NCBI GenBank assembly: GCA_052118425.1
Contig: JBQKHF010000008.1
Direction: 5' to 3' (one strand)
From: Roseburia_C sp900315735
GTDB lineage: Bacteria > Bacillota > Clostridia > Lachnospirales > Lachnospiraceae
DNA: 64,000 bases
Each line of letters begins with the position of its first letter. Position 1 is the first letter of the stretch. The translations under genes were made by a program, and so were the position numbers. Below, piece after piece: positions 42,737 through 51,812 of the stretch. Below the pieces are notes generated by a model that saw nothing but the letters and a program-made list of their open reading frames with translations, searched no databases and had not been told where the DNA came from.

Positions 42737-44332
42737 ATGTTTCGAAAAGACTTTGTATGGGGTGTTGCCAGCAGTGCCTATCAGGTAGAAGGAAGAGATA
42801 AAAACGACGGAGCAGGAACCTGTATCTGGGATACCTTTACCGAAGAGGGAAGAACCTTCGAACATCATAATGCCTATGTCAGTGCAGATGACATGCATCG
42901 TTATAAAGAGGACTATGCACTGATGAGAGAACTTGGAGTGAAGGCATACCGTTTCTCTGTAAGCTGGGCAAGACTGATGCCGGAGGGAACCGGAAGAGTC
43001 AATGAAAAAGCGGTGGCACTCTATCGTGATATGATTCTTGAAATGAAGAAAAACGGCATTGAGCCATATATGACACTTTATCACTGGGAACTTCCGCAGG
43101 CATTGGAGGATAAAGGCGGCTGGCTCAATGAAGATATCATAGACTGGTTTGCGGAATACGCAAAAGTAGTAGCAGAGAATTTTACCGACATCTGCGACAA
43201 GATTTTTACCTTAAATGAGCCACAGTGTTTTATCGGACTGGGATATTATCGTGGTATTCATGCACCGGGAAAGAAAGTGACACCAAAGGAAAGCTTCCAG
43301 ATTGCCCATAATGCACTGCGGGCACACGGTAAAGCAGTCATTACTCTGCGGAAATACGCAAAGCAGCCGATTCAGATTGGCTATGCACCAACCAGCGGAG
43401 TGGCATATCCGGCAAGTAATTCCCCGGAAGATATTGAAGCTGCAAAGAAGGTATATTTTGGCTTTTATAATGATGTCGACAACTGGACCTGGAATGTATC
43501 CTGGTATTCCGACCCGGTTATTTTAGGACATTATCCAAAGGAAGGTCTTGAAAAATACAAGGAGTATCTGCCGGAAATCACGAAAGAAGATATGGAGCTG
43601 ATTCATCAGCCGATTGATTTTTACGGACAGAATATTTATAACGGATATCCGGTTCGTGCAGGAGCAGATGGAGAACCGGAATTTGCAGACCGCCCGGCAG
43701 GATTTCCAAAGACTGCCGCAGAGTGGCCGGTGACACCGGAATGTCTCTACTGGGCAGGAAAGTTCCTCTACGAACGTTATCAGTTGCCAATTTATATTAC
43801 AGAAAATGGAATGTCCTGCCATGATAATGTGGAAGCAGATGGCAGCGTGCATGATGCCAACCGTATCCAGTTCTTAGATGAGTACCTTGGCAATCTGCAG
43901 AAGGCGGCAGACGAAGGAGTAGATATTGCAGGTTATTTCTTGTGGACTTTTTTGGATAACTTCGAATGGCATGAGGGATATTCCGAACGATTTGGAATCA
44001 TTTATGTGGATTATGCAACCCAGCAGCGTTATGTAAAGGATTCTGCATTCTGGTATAAGAAAGTCATGGAAAGCAATGGAGCAGCGTTATCCTGCAACCA
44101 GCCGGATAGAAAAATCCGGATAGAGCGTGGCGCGGTAGAAGTGACCGGCGCAAGATTTAAGGTAGAGCAGGAAATGGATTTGCTGCTTTCAGACGGTACA
44201 GATGTCATTTATGTGGCATCCGGCAGCGGTTTAATCGGCAGCATCTGGGTAGATGCAGGAGACAGACTTACAATACCGGAAGGAATCCATAAAATGCATT
44301 GCAGCGGAAATATGACACTGGTGCAGGCATAA
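42737..44332 (+). CDS. GH1 beta-glucosidase with C-terminal extension
   Basis: A 531-residue family GH1 enzyme. The acid/base is Glu161 in TLNEPQCF and the nucleophile Glu356 in YITENGMS; WTFLDNFEWHEGYSERFG is the usual aglycone-site motif. No signal peptide. The catalytic barrel ends near residue 450; about 80 further residues (IRIERGAVEVTG to the end, with VWVDAGDRLTIPEG-like beta-strands) form an extra domain of unknown role. In the mannan pathway it could remove terminal glucose from glucomannan oligosaccharides. The ribosome binding site AGGAGG is close to the right end of element copy 2. Confidence 0.88.
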   Translation: MFRKDFVWGVASSAYQVEGRDKNDGAGTCIWDTFTEEGRTFEHHNAYVSADDMHRYKEDYALMRELGVKAYRFSVSWARLMPEGTGRVNEKAVALYRDMILEMKKNGIEPYMTLYHWELPQALEDKGGWLNEDIIDWFAEYAKVVAENFTDICDKIFTLNEPQCFIGLGYYRGIHAPGKKVTPKESFQIAHNALRAHGKAVITLRKYAKQPIQIGYAPTSGVAYPASNSPEDIEAAKKVYFGFYNDVDNWTWNVSWYSDPVILGHYPKEGLEKYKEYLPEITKEDMELIHQPIDFYGQNIYNGYPVRAGADGEPEFADRPAGFPKTAAEWPVTPECLYWAGKFLYERYQLPIYITENGMSCHDNVEADGSVHDANRIQFLDEYLGNLQKAADEGVDIAGYFLWTFLDNFEWHEGYSERFGIIYVDYATQQRYVKDSAFWYKKVMESNGAALSCNQPDRKIRIERGAVEVTGARFKVEQEMDLLLSDGTDVIYVASGSGLIGSIWVDAGDRLTIPEGIHKMHCSGNMTLVQA

Positions 44333-44387
44333 AATAATATTTTACAGAGAGTTATTTTTCAAGAGGAAAGAGTTTACTGGAAGAAAT

Positions 44388-44440
44388 AAAAAGTTTCTTT
44401 TATTCCGATGAGTAATCAGATGGATAGAAGAAACTTTTTT
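44388..44440 (+). terminator. Terminator of the GH1 gene
   Basis: AAAAAGTTTCTT (44389-44400) pairs with AAGAAACTTTTT (44428-44439), leaving a 27-nt loop, followed by TG. It separates the mannan locus from the two-component system genes. Confidence 0.75.
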
Positions 44441-44447
44441 GTATGCA

Positions 44448-44471
44448 GATACATTTTAGATACAAATGTAT
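44448..44471. promoter_or_regulatory. Candidate response-regulator binding site upstream of its own gene
   Basis: GATACA occurs at 44448 and 44459, an 11-bp direct repeat typical for OmpR-family regulators. The same stretch forms an 8-bp inverted repeat, ATACATTT (44449-44456) and AAATGTAT (44464-44471). A GATAAAAT -10-like element follows. Confidence 0.45.
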
Positions 44472-44511
44472 GATAAAATAAGCATCAAAGAGTAGCAAAA
44501 GGAGCGGCAGA

Positions 44512-45171
44512 ATGATACGGATATTGATTGTAGAGGATGAAAAGGCAATATCGGATTTAATCCGGCTGAATCTGATGCGGGCAGGTTATCAGTGCGTTTG
44601 TGTATACAATGGAATGAAGGCGGCAGACCTTTTGGAAACAGAGAATTTTGATTTGATTATTCTTGATGTTATGCTGCCGGAATTAAATGGATTTGAATTG
44701 ATGGAATACATCCGCCCAATGGGAATTCCGGTAATTTTTCTGACGGCAAAGGATTCTTTAAAAGACCGGATGCAGGGACTGACCTCCGGGGCAGAGGATT
44801 ATATGGTAAAGCCTTTTGAAGTAGTGGAACTTTTGGCACGGGTTAATATTGTACTGCGCCGTTATCATAAAATGGAACAGAAGCTTGCCTTTATGGATAT
44901 TGAATTAGACAGCGAGAATCAGGTAGTAACGAAAGCAGGAAAAGAAGTGGAACTTACGCCAAAGGAATTTGAACTTTTAGAACTTCTGATGCGTAACCGG
45001 AATATTACATTGTTCCGGGAAAGAATCTATGAAGAAATCTGGGGAACAGAATATTCCGTAGAGTCAAGAACCTTAGACCTTCATATCCAGAGATTGCGGA
45101 AAAAACTGAATCTTGGAGCGGAGCTTAAAACGGTATTTAAAGCGGGATACCGGTTAGAGGATAAAGCATGA
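44512..45171 (+). CDS. OmpR-family response regulator
   Basis: A 219-residue regulator with an N-terminal receiver domain (acidic residues in VEDEK, phospho-acceptor Asp52 in LDVMLPE, Lys in VKPFE) and a C-terminal winged helix (ELTPKEFELLELLMRN and SRTLDLHIQRLRKKL). It overlaps its sensor kinase by 4 bp. The GATACA repeats upstream suggest autoregulation; a similar repeat before the export operon at 49359 suggests a regulon of at least two units. The ribosome binding site is AAGGAGCGG. Confidence 0.93.
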   Translation: MIRILIVEDEKAISDLIRLNLMRAGYQCVCVYNGMKAADLLETENFDLIILDVMLPELNGFELMEYIRPMGIPVIFLTAKDSLKDRMQGLTSGAEDYMVKPFEVVELLARVNIVLRRYHKMEQKLAFMDIELDSENQVVTKAGKEVELTPKEFELLELLMRNRNITLFRERIYEEIWGTEYSVESRTLDLHIQRLRKKLNLGAELKTVFKAGYRLEDKA

Positions 45172-46610
45172 AATTTCGATATAAAGTATTAATTACAAAT
45201 TTAATCCTGCTTTCAGTCAGCCTGGGACTGGTGGGTTATCTGATGATACATAAGAATTTTGAACTGGCGAAGGAAACACAGATTTCCAATGCCGTCATTC
45301 AGAATAATCTGGTGCAGTCATCGGTGGAATATGAAGTACTTCAGGCATTGAACCAGGAAGAGCTGGTAAAGGGTGCGCTGCCGGACATCGGTGCGCAGGT
45401 CAGCAGCGGTATGCGGGCAGAGGATGTGACATTTTTTATTTATTATGGAGATAAGCTGGTTTATAACGAGACAGAAGAAAATGCCAATTTAAAGAAAGTC
45501 TGGGAAGCACAGCAGGAGGATGGAAATAAAAACTATGCCATCTTTGAAGAGGACGGCCATTATTATATTTATGTGACGGCATCCAGTAAGGTGGAAGAAG
45601 AGAACCTCTGTATCATCAGCAGAAGCGATGTGTCCGATGCCTACGCATTAAGAGATCGGGAAATCCGTTATTTCCGGCTGATTCTCTCCATTGGTCTTAT
45701 GATAGAATCCCTGCTTATTTATGTTATCAGCCGGTATCTGACCAAGCCATTGGAGCAGTTGAACCGGGTGGCAGAAGAGGTTACCAATGGCTCTTATGAG
45801 ACAAGGATTGCAGTAAAAAGTCAGGATGAAGTAGGACTTCTGGCAGAGAATTTTAACCGGATGGCAGAAGCGGTATCGGAAAAAATTGGAGAACTTCAGG
45901 AAATGGTGCGCAAAAGAGATCAGTTTGTGGCGGACTTTACCCATGAGATTAAGACACCGATGACTTCGATTATCGGTTATGCAGATACCATGCGTTCCAT
46001 GGAGCTTCCAAGAGAAGAACAGCTGCTGGCACTAAGCTATATTTTTTCCGAAGGCAAATGGTTGGAGCGCATGTCAGGAAAGCTCTTTGATTTAATTTAT
46101 TTAAGGGAACATGAAATTGAAAAGGAAGCAGTTCAGGTTGAAAATATAAGCCGTGAAGTACTTAAGGTAGTGACACCGTCCCTTGCGGCAAAGGAACTTT
46201 TGTTAAAGGAAAATATTGAGCCGGCAGTGCTGTATGGAAATAAAGAACTTTTAGTTACTGCACTGGTGAATTTATTAGACAATGCAAGAAAAGCATCCAT
46301 GGAACATGGAATCATTGAATTTAGCGGAAAGAAAATACAGGAAGAGGAAAATCCATTTTATTATGAACTTTCCGTAAAAGATTATGGAATCGGCATGACT
46401 AAGGAAGAGGCAGAGCGGATCTGTGATGAATTCTATATGGCGGACAAATCCCGGGCGAGACAGGAAGGCGGAGCCGGAATCGGAATGTCATTAGTCGCAT
46501 TGATTTTAGAACATCATCAGGCAGAGCTTATTATAGAAAGTGAGCCAAAGAAGGGAACGAAGATGCGGATATGTTTCAGAAAAGAAGGACAGGAAACCGA
46601 AAAAGAATAA
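45168..46610 (+). CDS. Membrane sensor histidine kinase
   Basis: A 480-residue kinase. Two transmembrane helices (about residues 7-26 and 165-187) flank an extracytoplasmic sensor domain of about 140 residues. These are followed by HAMP (about 188-240), a dimerisation/phosphoacceptor region with His259 in DFTHEIKTPMTSIIGY, and the ATPase domain with N-box LLDNARKAS, G1 KDYGIGM and G2 EGGAGIGMSL. The stimulus is unknown; the associated export operon suggests a cell-envelope or antimicrobial signal. Its 3' end is overlapped by the next gene by 40 bp. Confidence 0.93.
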   Translation: MKFRYKVLITNLILLSVSLGLVGYLMIHKNFELAKETQISNAVIQNNLVQSSVEYEVLQALNQEELVKGALPDIGAQVSSGMRAEDVTFFIYYGDKLVYNETEENANLKKVWEAQQEDGNKNYAIFEEDGHYYIYVTASSKVEEENLCIISRSDVSDAYALRDREIRYFRLILSIGLMIESLLIYVISRYLTKPLEQLNRVAEEVTNGSYETRIAVKSQDEVGLLAENFNRMAEAVSEKIGELQEMVRKRDQFVADFTHEIKTPMTSIIGYADTMRSMELPREEQLLALSYIFSEGKWLERMSGKLFDLIYLREHEIEKEAVQVENISREVLKVVTPSLAAKELLLKENIEPAVLYGNKELLVTALVNLLDNARKASMEHGIIEFSGKKIQEEENPFYYELSVKDYGIGMTKEEAERICDEFYMADKSRARQEGGAGIGMSLVALILEHHQAELIIESEPKKGTKMRICFRKEGQETEKE

Positions 46611-47416
46611 AAACAAAAATAAAGATAAAAGGGAGTGTCTGTGGAATTATAGCAGGGACATTTCTTGTGGTGCTGTCAGGAATTTTTCTGCCGGGAATTC
46701 TGATTGAAAGGCAGGAGCGCAAAGAGGTAGGAGGCGTGCAGGCAGTTCCGGCACAGTATATAGCTTCCGATTCCCTGCTGGCAAAGGAAGCTTCGGAAAG
46801 CCTTAAATTAAGTGACCGCATCCGGCTGATTACCGGGCAGTGGGAGAGTGAGACGCAGGAAGCTTATGCGTATGAGATGACTTTAGAGGATTATGAGGCA
46901 GCAGCACTGGCAAGAGACAGCATGGAAGTCATTTATCAGAATGGACAGTATCCTTCCAACTTGGCTTCTTCTTATGCCAACTGGTATACCTGGGAGGCAT
47001 TTCCGGTGAAAGCGGTGGATACCACATTTCACACCTATAGTGCCTACTATTGGAAACTTATTTTTACAAAATATGATGGCACGGAGGCGCATACGGTATT
47101 TCTCTTAGAGGATGGCACCGTATTGCTGGCAGAAGCAGAGGGAGAAAATATCCGGGAGAGTCTCAAAAATACAGAAGGAAACCATTTATCCGGTGAAACG
47201 GATGCACAAGAACAAGAAAAAACAGTGGATGAAGAACTTACAGAGCAGCTTTCCTACACCGGACTTAATGTGGATGGAATGTGGGTAAAATCCGATAAAA
47301 TACAGGAAGAAAAAGATGCCGCATACCGTTATTTTGAACTCTATGATAAAACCAAATTTATCTATGGAATCAGCACAATATCCGATAGCCAAACGAAGCA
47401 TAACATGGTAAAATAG
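46571..47416 (+). CDS. Membrane-anchored protein cotranslated with the sensor kinase, function unknown
   Basis: A 281-residue protein, not recognised. A very basic N-terminus (FQKRRTGNRKRIKTKIKIKG) leads into one transmembrane helix (CGIIAGTFLVVLSGIFLPGIL) and an extracytoplasmic domain of about 240 residues. The start overlaps the end of the kinase gene by 40 bp in another frame, implying translational coupling. By position it may be an accessory sensor or a target of the two-component system. The 71 bp to the next start show no terminator. Confidence 0.6.
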   Translation: MFQKRRTGNRKRIKTKIKIKGSVCGIIAGTFLVVLSGIFLPGILIERQERKEVGGVQAVPAQYIASDSLLAKEASESLKLSDRIRLITGQWESETQEAYAYEMTLEDYEAAALARDSMEVIYQNGQYPSNLASSYANWYTWEAFPVKAVDTTFHTYSAYYWKLIFTKYDGTEAHTVFLLEDGTVLLAEAEGENIRESLKNTEGNHLSGETDAQEQEKTVDEELTEQLSYTGLNVDGMWVKSDKIQEEKDAAYRYFELYDKTKFIYGISTISDSQTKHNMVK

Positions 47417-47487
47417 AAGGCGAAGGTAAGGGTATTTTCAGGGGCGTGAATAATCGCCTGTAGTTGTTGTGAAAAGGATGATTGCAG

Positions 47488-49149
47488 ATGAAACAGGAAG
47501 AGTTCTGGTTGGGGGATGCGGACTTTTTTTCAGGCATGTTGAGTAAGGTAACGGATTTGTCGAAGAATCTGTATCTTTTAATCACTGATTTGCAGAAAAA
47601 TCTGACATTTGTACCGGAGAAAACAGCAGAATTTCTTGGGATGGAAGCCGGATACAGTATTGATTTTTATCAGAAACTGGCGGTGCATGTCCATCCATAT
47701 GATATACCGGAATATGAAGCGGCAATGGAAATGCGCCTTAGAAAAGAGGCACTTTCCGAACCACTTTATATTCGTATGGGAAGAGACAAACCGGATTATA
47801 TGATGGGCTTTTCTATGGATGTAGTAAGAAAAGAGAATCGGGAATATCTGATTGTTGTATTGAAAAATGAAAATGCACTTCAGGAGATTGATGCGCAGAC
47901 GGATTTATATAGTCAGGTGAAGTTTGAAGAACATATCAAAGATTATATTGCTACCAGACGGAAGGTGGCAGTTCTTGAAATCGAATTTGACCATATGAAT
48001 GACATGAATATTTTATACGGAACCAATTACAGCGAGCAGATGCAGCGGGAAATCGGACTGCGTTTCATCTATATGATGGATACAGACACCGCAGTATATC
48101 GCATGAACAGTTCCAATTTTGCTTTTATTTTAAGGGATGCAGACCGGGAAGATGCGGAAGCATATATGACCAAAATCGAGGACACCTTAAAGGAAAATGC
48201 ATATATTGACGGTCATTTCTTTGAATTTAAAATTTATGCCAGCGGACTGATTTTAGATGATTATAAGGGAGATATTTCCACGGTTCAAAGTAAGCTGGAA
48301 TATACTTTAGAGAAAGCAAGGGAACGCCGCAGCACCGGTATTTTATTCTTTAATGATTTAGTGCTTTCCTATGGCGGCATGGATCTGGATTTGATGAAAA
48401 TCATTCATCAGTCGGTCTTGAATCATTGCGATGGATTCTATGTGGAATATCAGCCGATTGTGACTTCTCAGGATGGAAAGATAATGGGTGCAGAGGCACT
48501 GGTGCGCTGGAAGAAGGAGCCTTACGGAGCAATTCCGCCGGGACTCTTTATCGACTGGCTGGAAAATGACCCATCCATGTATGATTTGGGAAATTATGTC
48601 TTAGAACAGGCATTGTGGGACAGTAAACTTTTCCTGCAGCAGAACCCGGATTTCTTTATTAATGTGAATGTATCGGCAAAGCAGTTGGAACGGCCGGATT
48701 TCTGCCGGGTGGTATTAGAGCTTTTGGACAAGACGGAATTTCCGGTAAGACATCTTTGCCTTGAGATTACGGAACGGTGCAGAAGCCTCCCGGTATCCGT
48801 TATCAATGAACGGATGGCAGTATTACGAGGCTATGGAGTCAAATTTGCCATGGATGATTTTGGAACAGGAAGTGCATCCTCTGCCATGGCACTGGAGATG
48901 CTGATTGATGAGATTAAGATTGATATGAGTTTTATCCGGAAGATTCTTGTAAATAAAAAGAATAAGGCAATCGTACAAAGCATGGTAGATTTTGCCAATG
49001 CAGCCAATATCAAAAGCTGCCTGGAGGGCGTAGAAAATAAAGCGTTGGAAGACTATCTTCGAACTGTGGGAGCCACCTGGTTTCAGGGATATTATTATTC
49101 CAAACCGGTTAGCGCAGATGAACTTGAGATACTTCTTTCAAACCGCTAG
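47488..49149 (+). CDS. PAS-GGDEF(degenerate)-EAL protein, probable c-di-GMP phosphodiesterase
   Basis: A 553-residue cytosolic protein. It has an N-terminal PAS-like region (about 1-130), a degenerate GGDEF domain (about 135-290) in which the signature is replaced by NSSNFAF, and an EAL domain (about 305-553). EAL residues appear intact: Glu336 in GAEALVRW, Asn in NVNVSAKQL, Glu in CLEITER, the DDFG loop, Lys in EIKIDMSF, Glu in CLEGVEN and Gln in FQGYYYSKP. It is therefore likely an active phosphodiesterase, with the GGDEF part perhaps binding GTP. The ATG at 47488 follows AAAAGGA. A terminator follows. Confidence 0.88.
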   Translation: MKQEEFWLGDADFFSGMLSKVTDLSKNLYLLITDLQKNLTFVPEKTAEFLGMEAGYSIDFYQKLAVHVHPYDIPEYEAAMEMRLRKEALSEPLYIRMGRDKPDYMMGFSMDVVRKENREYLIVVLKNENALQEIDAQTDLYSQVKFEEHIKDYIATRRKVAVLEIEFDHMNDMNILYGTNYSEQMQREIGLRFIYMMDTDTAVYRMNSSNFAFILRDADREDAEAYMTKIEDTLKENAYIDGHFFEFKIYASGLILDDYKGDISTVQSKLEYTLEKARERRSTGILFFNDLVLSYGGMDLDLMKIIHQSVLNHCDGFYVEYQPIVTSQDGKIMGAEALVRWKKEPYGAIPPGLFIDWLENDPSMYDLGNYVLEQALWDSKLFLQQNPDFFINVNVSAKQLERPDFCRVVLELLDKTEFPVRHLCLEITERCRSLPVSVINERMAVLRGYGVKFAMDDFGTGSASSAMALEMLIDEIKIDMSFIRKILVNKKNKAIVQSMVDFANAANIKSCLEGVENKALEDYLRTVGATWFQGYYYSKPVSADELEILLSNR

Positions 49150-49195
49150 AAAACAAAAAAGAAAAAATAGAAAAAGTAAAAATAGAAATAATTAG

Positions 49196-49246
49196 ACCGG
49201 CAGTTCTGTGGTGATAAGAAATATAGCCACAGGATTGCCGGTTTTA
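49196..49246 (+). terminator. Terminator after the GGDEF-EAL gene
   Basis: ACCGGCAGTTCTGTGG (49196-49211) pairs with CCACAGGATTGCCGGT (49227-49242) around a 15-nt loop, with one short internal mismatch, followed by TTTT. Confidence 0.88.
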
Positions 49247-49272
49247 TGCAATATCAGTTTTATATAATATAA

Positions 49273-49289
49273 GATACAAAAAGTTTACA
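49273..49289. promoter_or_regulatory. GATACA/TTTACA repeat upstream of the export operon
   Basis: GATACA (49273-49278) and TTTACA (49284-49289) have the same 11-bp period as the repeat before the response-regulator gene. This is a candidate binding site for the response regulator. Confidence 0.35.
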
Positions 49290-49358
49290 TCTGCATGTTA
49301 AGGTAACATCAGAAACGAGAAAAATAGAAATGAAAAGATGTAAAACGGAGGGGACAGG

Positions 49359-50816
49359 ATGAAACATTCAATACTACGAAAAATCATTCCGGCAGGCATG
49401 GCACTGGTGCTTCTTACCGGATGTGGCGGGAAAAAAGTAGATTATGATATGGAAACAGAACAGGAAAGCAAAGGAGTAGTCAGCACACTGGATGAATTCC
49501 GGGAAGCAGATAACTGGGATGACAGCTTTACGGTAACAACGTCGGACGGGGATGTGAAGGTAAGAATTAATGCGCCCATTGATGTGCCGAAGGCAGATAA
49601 CATGTCTGTAGTGACAGTAGAAGAATTAAAGCTTGATACCAATTATAAGAAGAAAGTCTTAAAAGCGTATTTTAAAGATTCGGAAATCTATTATCATGAT
49701 TTGGAGCATCTCACAAGAGAAGAATTACAGTCAGCTATTGACAGCATGGACGGAACGATTATATCTGCCCAGTCTCAGATTGATGAATTAGAGAGCAAGG
49801 GACAGCAGGATGCGGAACAATGGAAAGAAAGGCTGAATGGATGGAAGGAAGAAGCGGAAGAAGAGAAAAAGAAATATGAAAAAGCCTTAGATACAGCAAA
49901 GGATACCTATACCATAGCAGAGGATTATGACAATTGTAATGAATATGTGGGATATTGCGGAGACCTTTTGTGTAATATGTGTTTTGAGGTGAAGGAATCC
50001 GGTGGAAATGCAATTGCCTATATTACGGCATCACCGTTAGTACAGGGAAAGAGTAATATTTATGTAAACCAGTATTATGGACCACAGTCTTTAAAGGATT
50101 GTGATTATATCGATGGTTATAGTTCGGTAAGTGCGTCGATTGACAAAACGGAATCGGAAAATGAATGCAGCATTTCCAAAGAAGATGCAAAGCAGTTGGT
50201 AGAGCAGTTTTTAAAAGAAACAGGACGTGACAATCAGGTGCTTTACGGACTGAAGAATTATGTCTGGTATGGAGCAAATGCCACAGAAAAAGATGGAGAA
50301 GAGTTTATTGATTCAGAGGTTAGTGAGGTCAGAAACTGGGGCTATCTCTTCGGTTATGGAAGCGGTGTCAATGGGCTGGTATTCAGTAATTCTTTGGATT
50401 ATAACGACTTTGACGTTTCCTGGGTTACGCTGGAAAACAGTGATGTCTATTTCGAATTGCAGGATGAGACGACCTTTGCAGTTACGGATGCCGGAATTAC
50501 AGAGGTACTTATGCAGTATCCAATCAACATTACAAAGATTTCAAAAGAGGTGGAACTGCTTCCGTTATCAACGATTCAAAATATTATCAAAGACGAGATT
50601 ATAAAGAATGGAGACGATTACCAACTGGATGAATTCAAGAGTTTTAATAAGTTAAAGCTTGGTTATGCGCGCATCAAAGATGACCAGAAGGAAGGCTGTT
50701 ACAGTTATGTGCCGGCATGGTGTCTTTATATGAATGAGGCATACGGAACTGGCAGGCATCCGGTATTTGTCAATGCCATGGATGGTACGTTGATTCATCC
50801 TTTGGATGAAATGTAA
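49359..50816 (+). CDS. Lipoprotein of unknown function, first gene of the export operon
   Basis: A 485-residue lipoprotein with signal peptide and lipobox LLTGC (Cys near residue 22). The mature part contains a coiled coil (residues about 110-185, ELQSAIDSMDGTIISAQSQ and the following Lys/Glu-rich stretch) and two mixed alpha/beta regions. No family is certain. It begins the operon with two adaptors, a permease and two ATPases, so it may be an extracytoplasmic partner or sensor of the transporter. A GGAGGGGA site precedes the start. Confidence 0.7.
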   Translation: MKHSILRKIIPAGMALVLLTGCGGKKVDYDMETEQESKGVVSTLDEFREADNWDDSFTVTTSDGDVKVRINAPIDVPKADNMSVVTVEELKLDTNYKKKVLKAYFKDSEIYYHDLEHLTREELQSAIDSMDGTIISAQSQIDELESKGQQDAEQWKERLNGWKEEAEEEKKKYEKALDTAKDTYTIAEDYDNCNEYVGYCGDLLCNMCFEVKESGGNAIAYITASPLVQGKSNIYVNQYYGPQSLKDCDYIDGYSSVSASIDKTESENECSISKEDAKQLVEQFLKETGRDNQVLYGLKNYVWYGANATEKDGEEFIDSEVSEVRNWGYLFGYGSGVNGLVFSNSLDYNDFDVSWVTLENSDVYFELQDETTFAVTDAGITEVLMQYPINITKISKEVELLPLSTIQNIIKDEIIKNGDDYQLDEFKSFNKLKLGYARIKDDQKEGCYSYVPAWCLYMNEAYGTGRHPVFVNAMDGTLIHPLDEM

Positions 50817-50825
50817 GGTGCGCCT

Positions 50826-51812
50826 ATGGCAGCTAGAAAGAAAACAGCGGGAAAATGGAAACTGCTTTTGTGTCTGGCAGCAGGCAGCTTACTGACGGGA
50901 TGCGGAACCGCAGAGTCGGGGCTGATGTCAACTGCCCGGACACCCTATGAGAAGCTGGCTTATGATACCACGGAAGTGAAAAAGGGAAATCTGACACCGG
51001 AAATTACTTTGAAATTAAAGGCAGAAGGTCTGGAAAAGATTACCTATGATGCAACAAATACGGAATTAAAATTAGAGAAAGTATATGTTGCAGTAGGCGA
51101 TAAAGTGGAAAAGGGAGAGCTTCTGGTATCCTTCCGTTCAGACAGTCTGGAAGAAAAAAAGGCGCAGTATCAGGATGAGATTACAGATAAACAGCTTCTG
51201 GTGGAACATTATGTAAACCTCATGAACTGTGATGCATCCTTGGATTATAACGAAGATATTGCAAATTTAAAGCGGGATATTGAAGTGGCGGAGCTTTATG
51301 TGGAAGAGGCAGAAGAAAAGCTGTCCCGCTATCAGATTACAGCCAAAGAATCCGGTACCATTACAGCCATGGACAATTATCTGCAAAAAGGAAGCTTTGT
51401 GCCGGGAAATAACCTGATTACCGAAGTATGCGGAACCGGAAATTATGAAGCAGACCTGCCGGAAGGCTATGAATTTCAGGTGAGAGATACTTATCAAGCC
51501 ACATTGGATGCGCTGTCCTATGAATTAAAGGTTGACCGTGTGGAAGAAAATAAAATCATATTTTCACCGGTATCGGATATGACATCGCTTTCAGAGGCAG
51601 ATGTGCTGAGCCTTGTGATTACGAAGCCCACGCTGGAAAATGTCATATATGTGAAAGCCTCTGCCGTAAAGGAAGGTGAAGATGGAAACTTTGTCTATCT
51701 TCTTGATGATACCGGATATCGTGAGGCAGTACCGGTAACAGTTGGAGAAAAAGTAGGGGATAACCGGGTGATTACATCCGGACTTTCCGGCGGAGAGAAG
51801 GTGACCCTGTGA
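50826..51812 (+). CDS. HlyD/MacA-like adaptor lipoprotein, single module
   Basis: A 328-residue lipoprotein (lipobox LLTGC near residues 23-27). The layout is that of a membrane-fusion adaptor: a biotinyl-lipoyl half (YVAVGDKVEKGELLVSF), a short coiled coil (KKAQYQDEITDKQLLVEHY...LKRDIEVAELYVEEAEEKL), the second lipoyl half (ESGTITAMDNYLQKGSFV), and a barrel/C-terminal strand (VGEKVGDNRVITSGLSGGEKV). It likely bridges the permease to the cell surface. Its stop overlaps the next GTG start by 3 bp. Confidence 0.83.
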   Translation: MAARKKTAGKWKLLLCLAAGSLLTGCGTAESGLMSTARTPYEKLAYDTTEVKKGNLTPEITLKLKAEGLEKITYDATNTELKLEKVYVAVGDKVEKGELLVSFRSDSLEEKKAQYQDEITDKQLLVEHYVNLMNCDASLDYNEDIANLKRDIEVAELYVEEAEEKLSRYQITAKESGTITAMDNYLQKGSFVPGNNLITEVCGTGNYEADLPEGYEFQVRDTYQATLDALSYELKVDRVEENKIIFSPVSDMTSLSEADVLSLVITKPTLENVIYVKASAVKEGEDGNFVYLLDDTGYREAVPVTVGEKVGDNRVITSGLSGGEKVTL

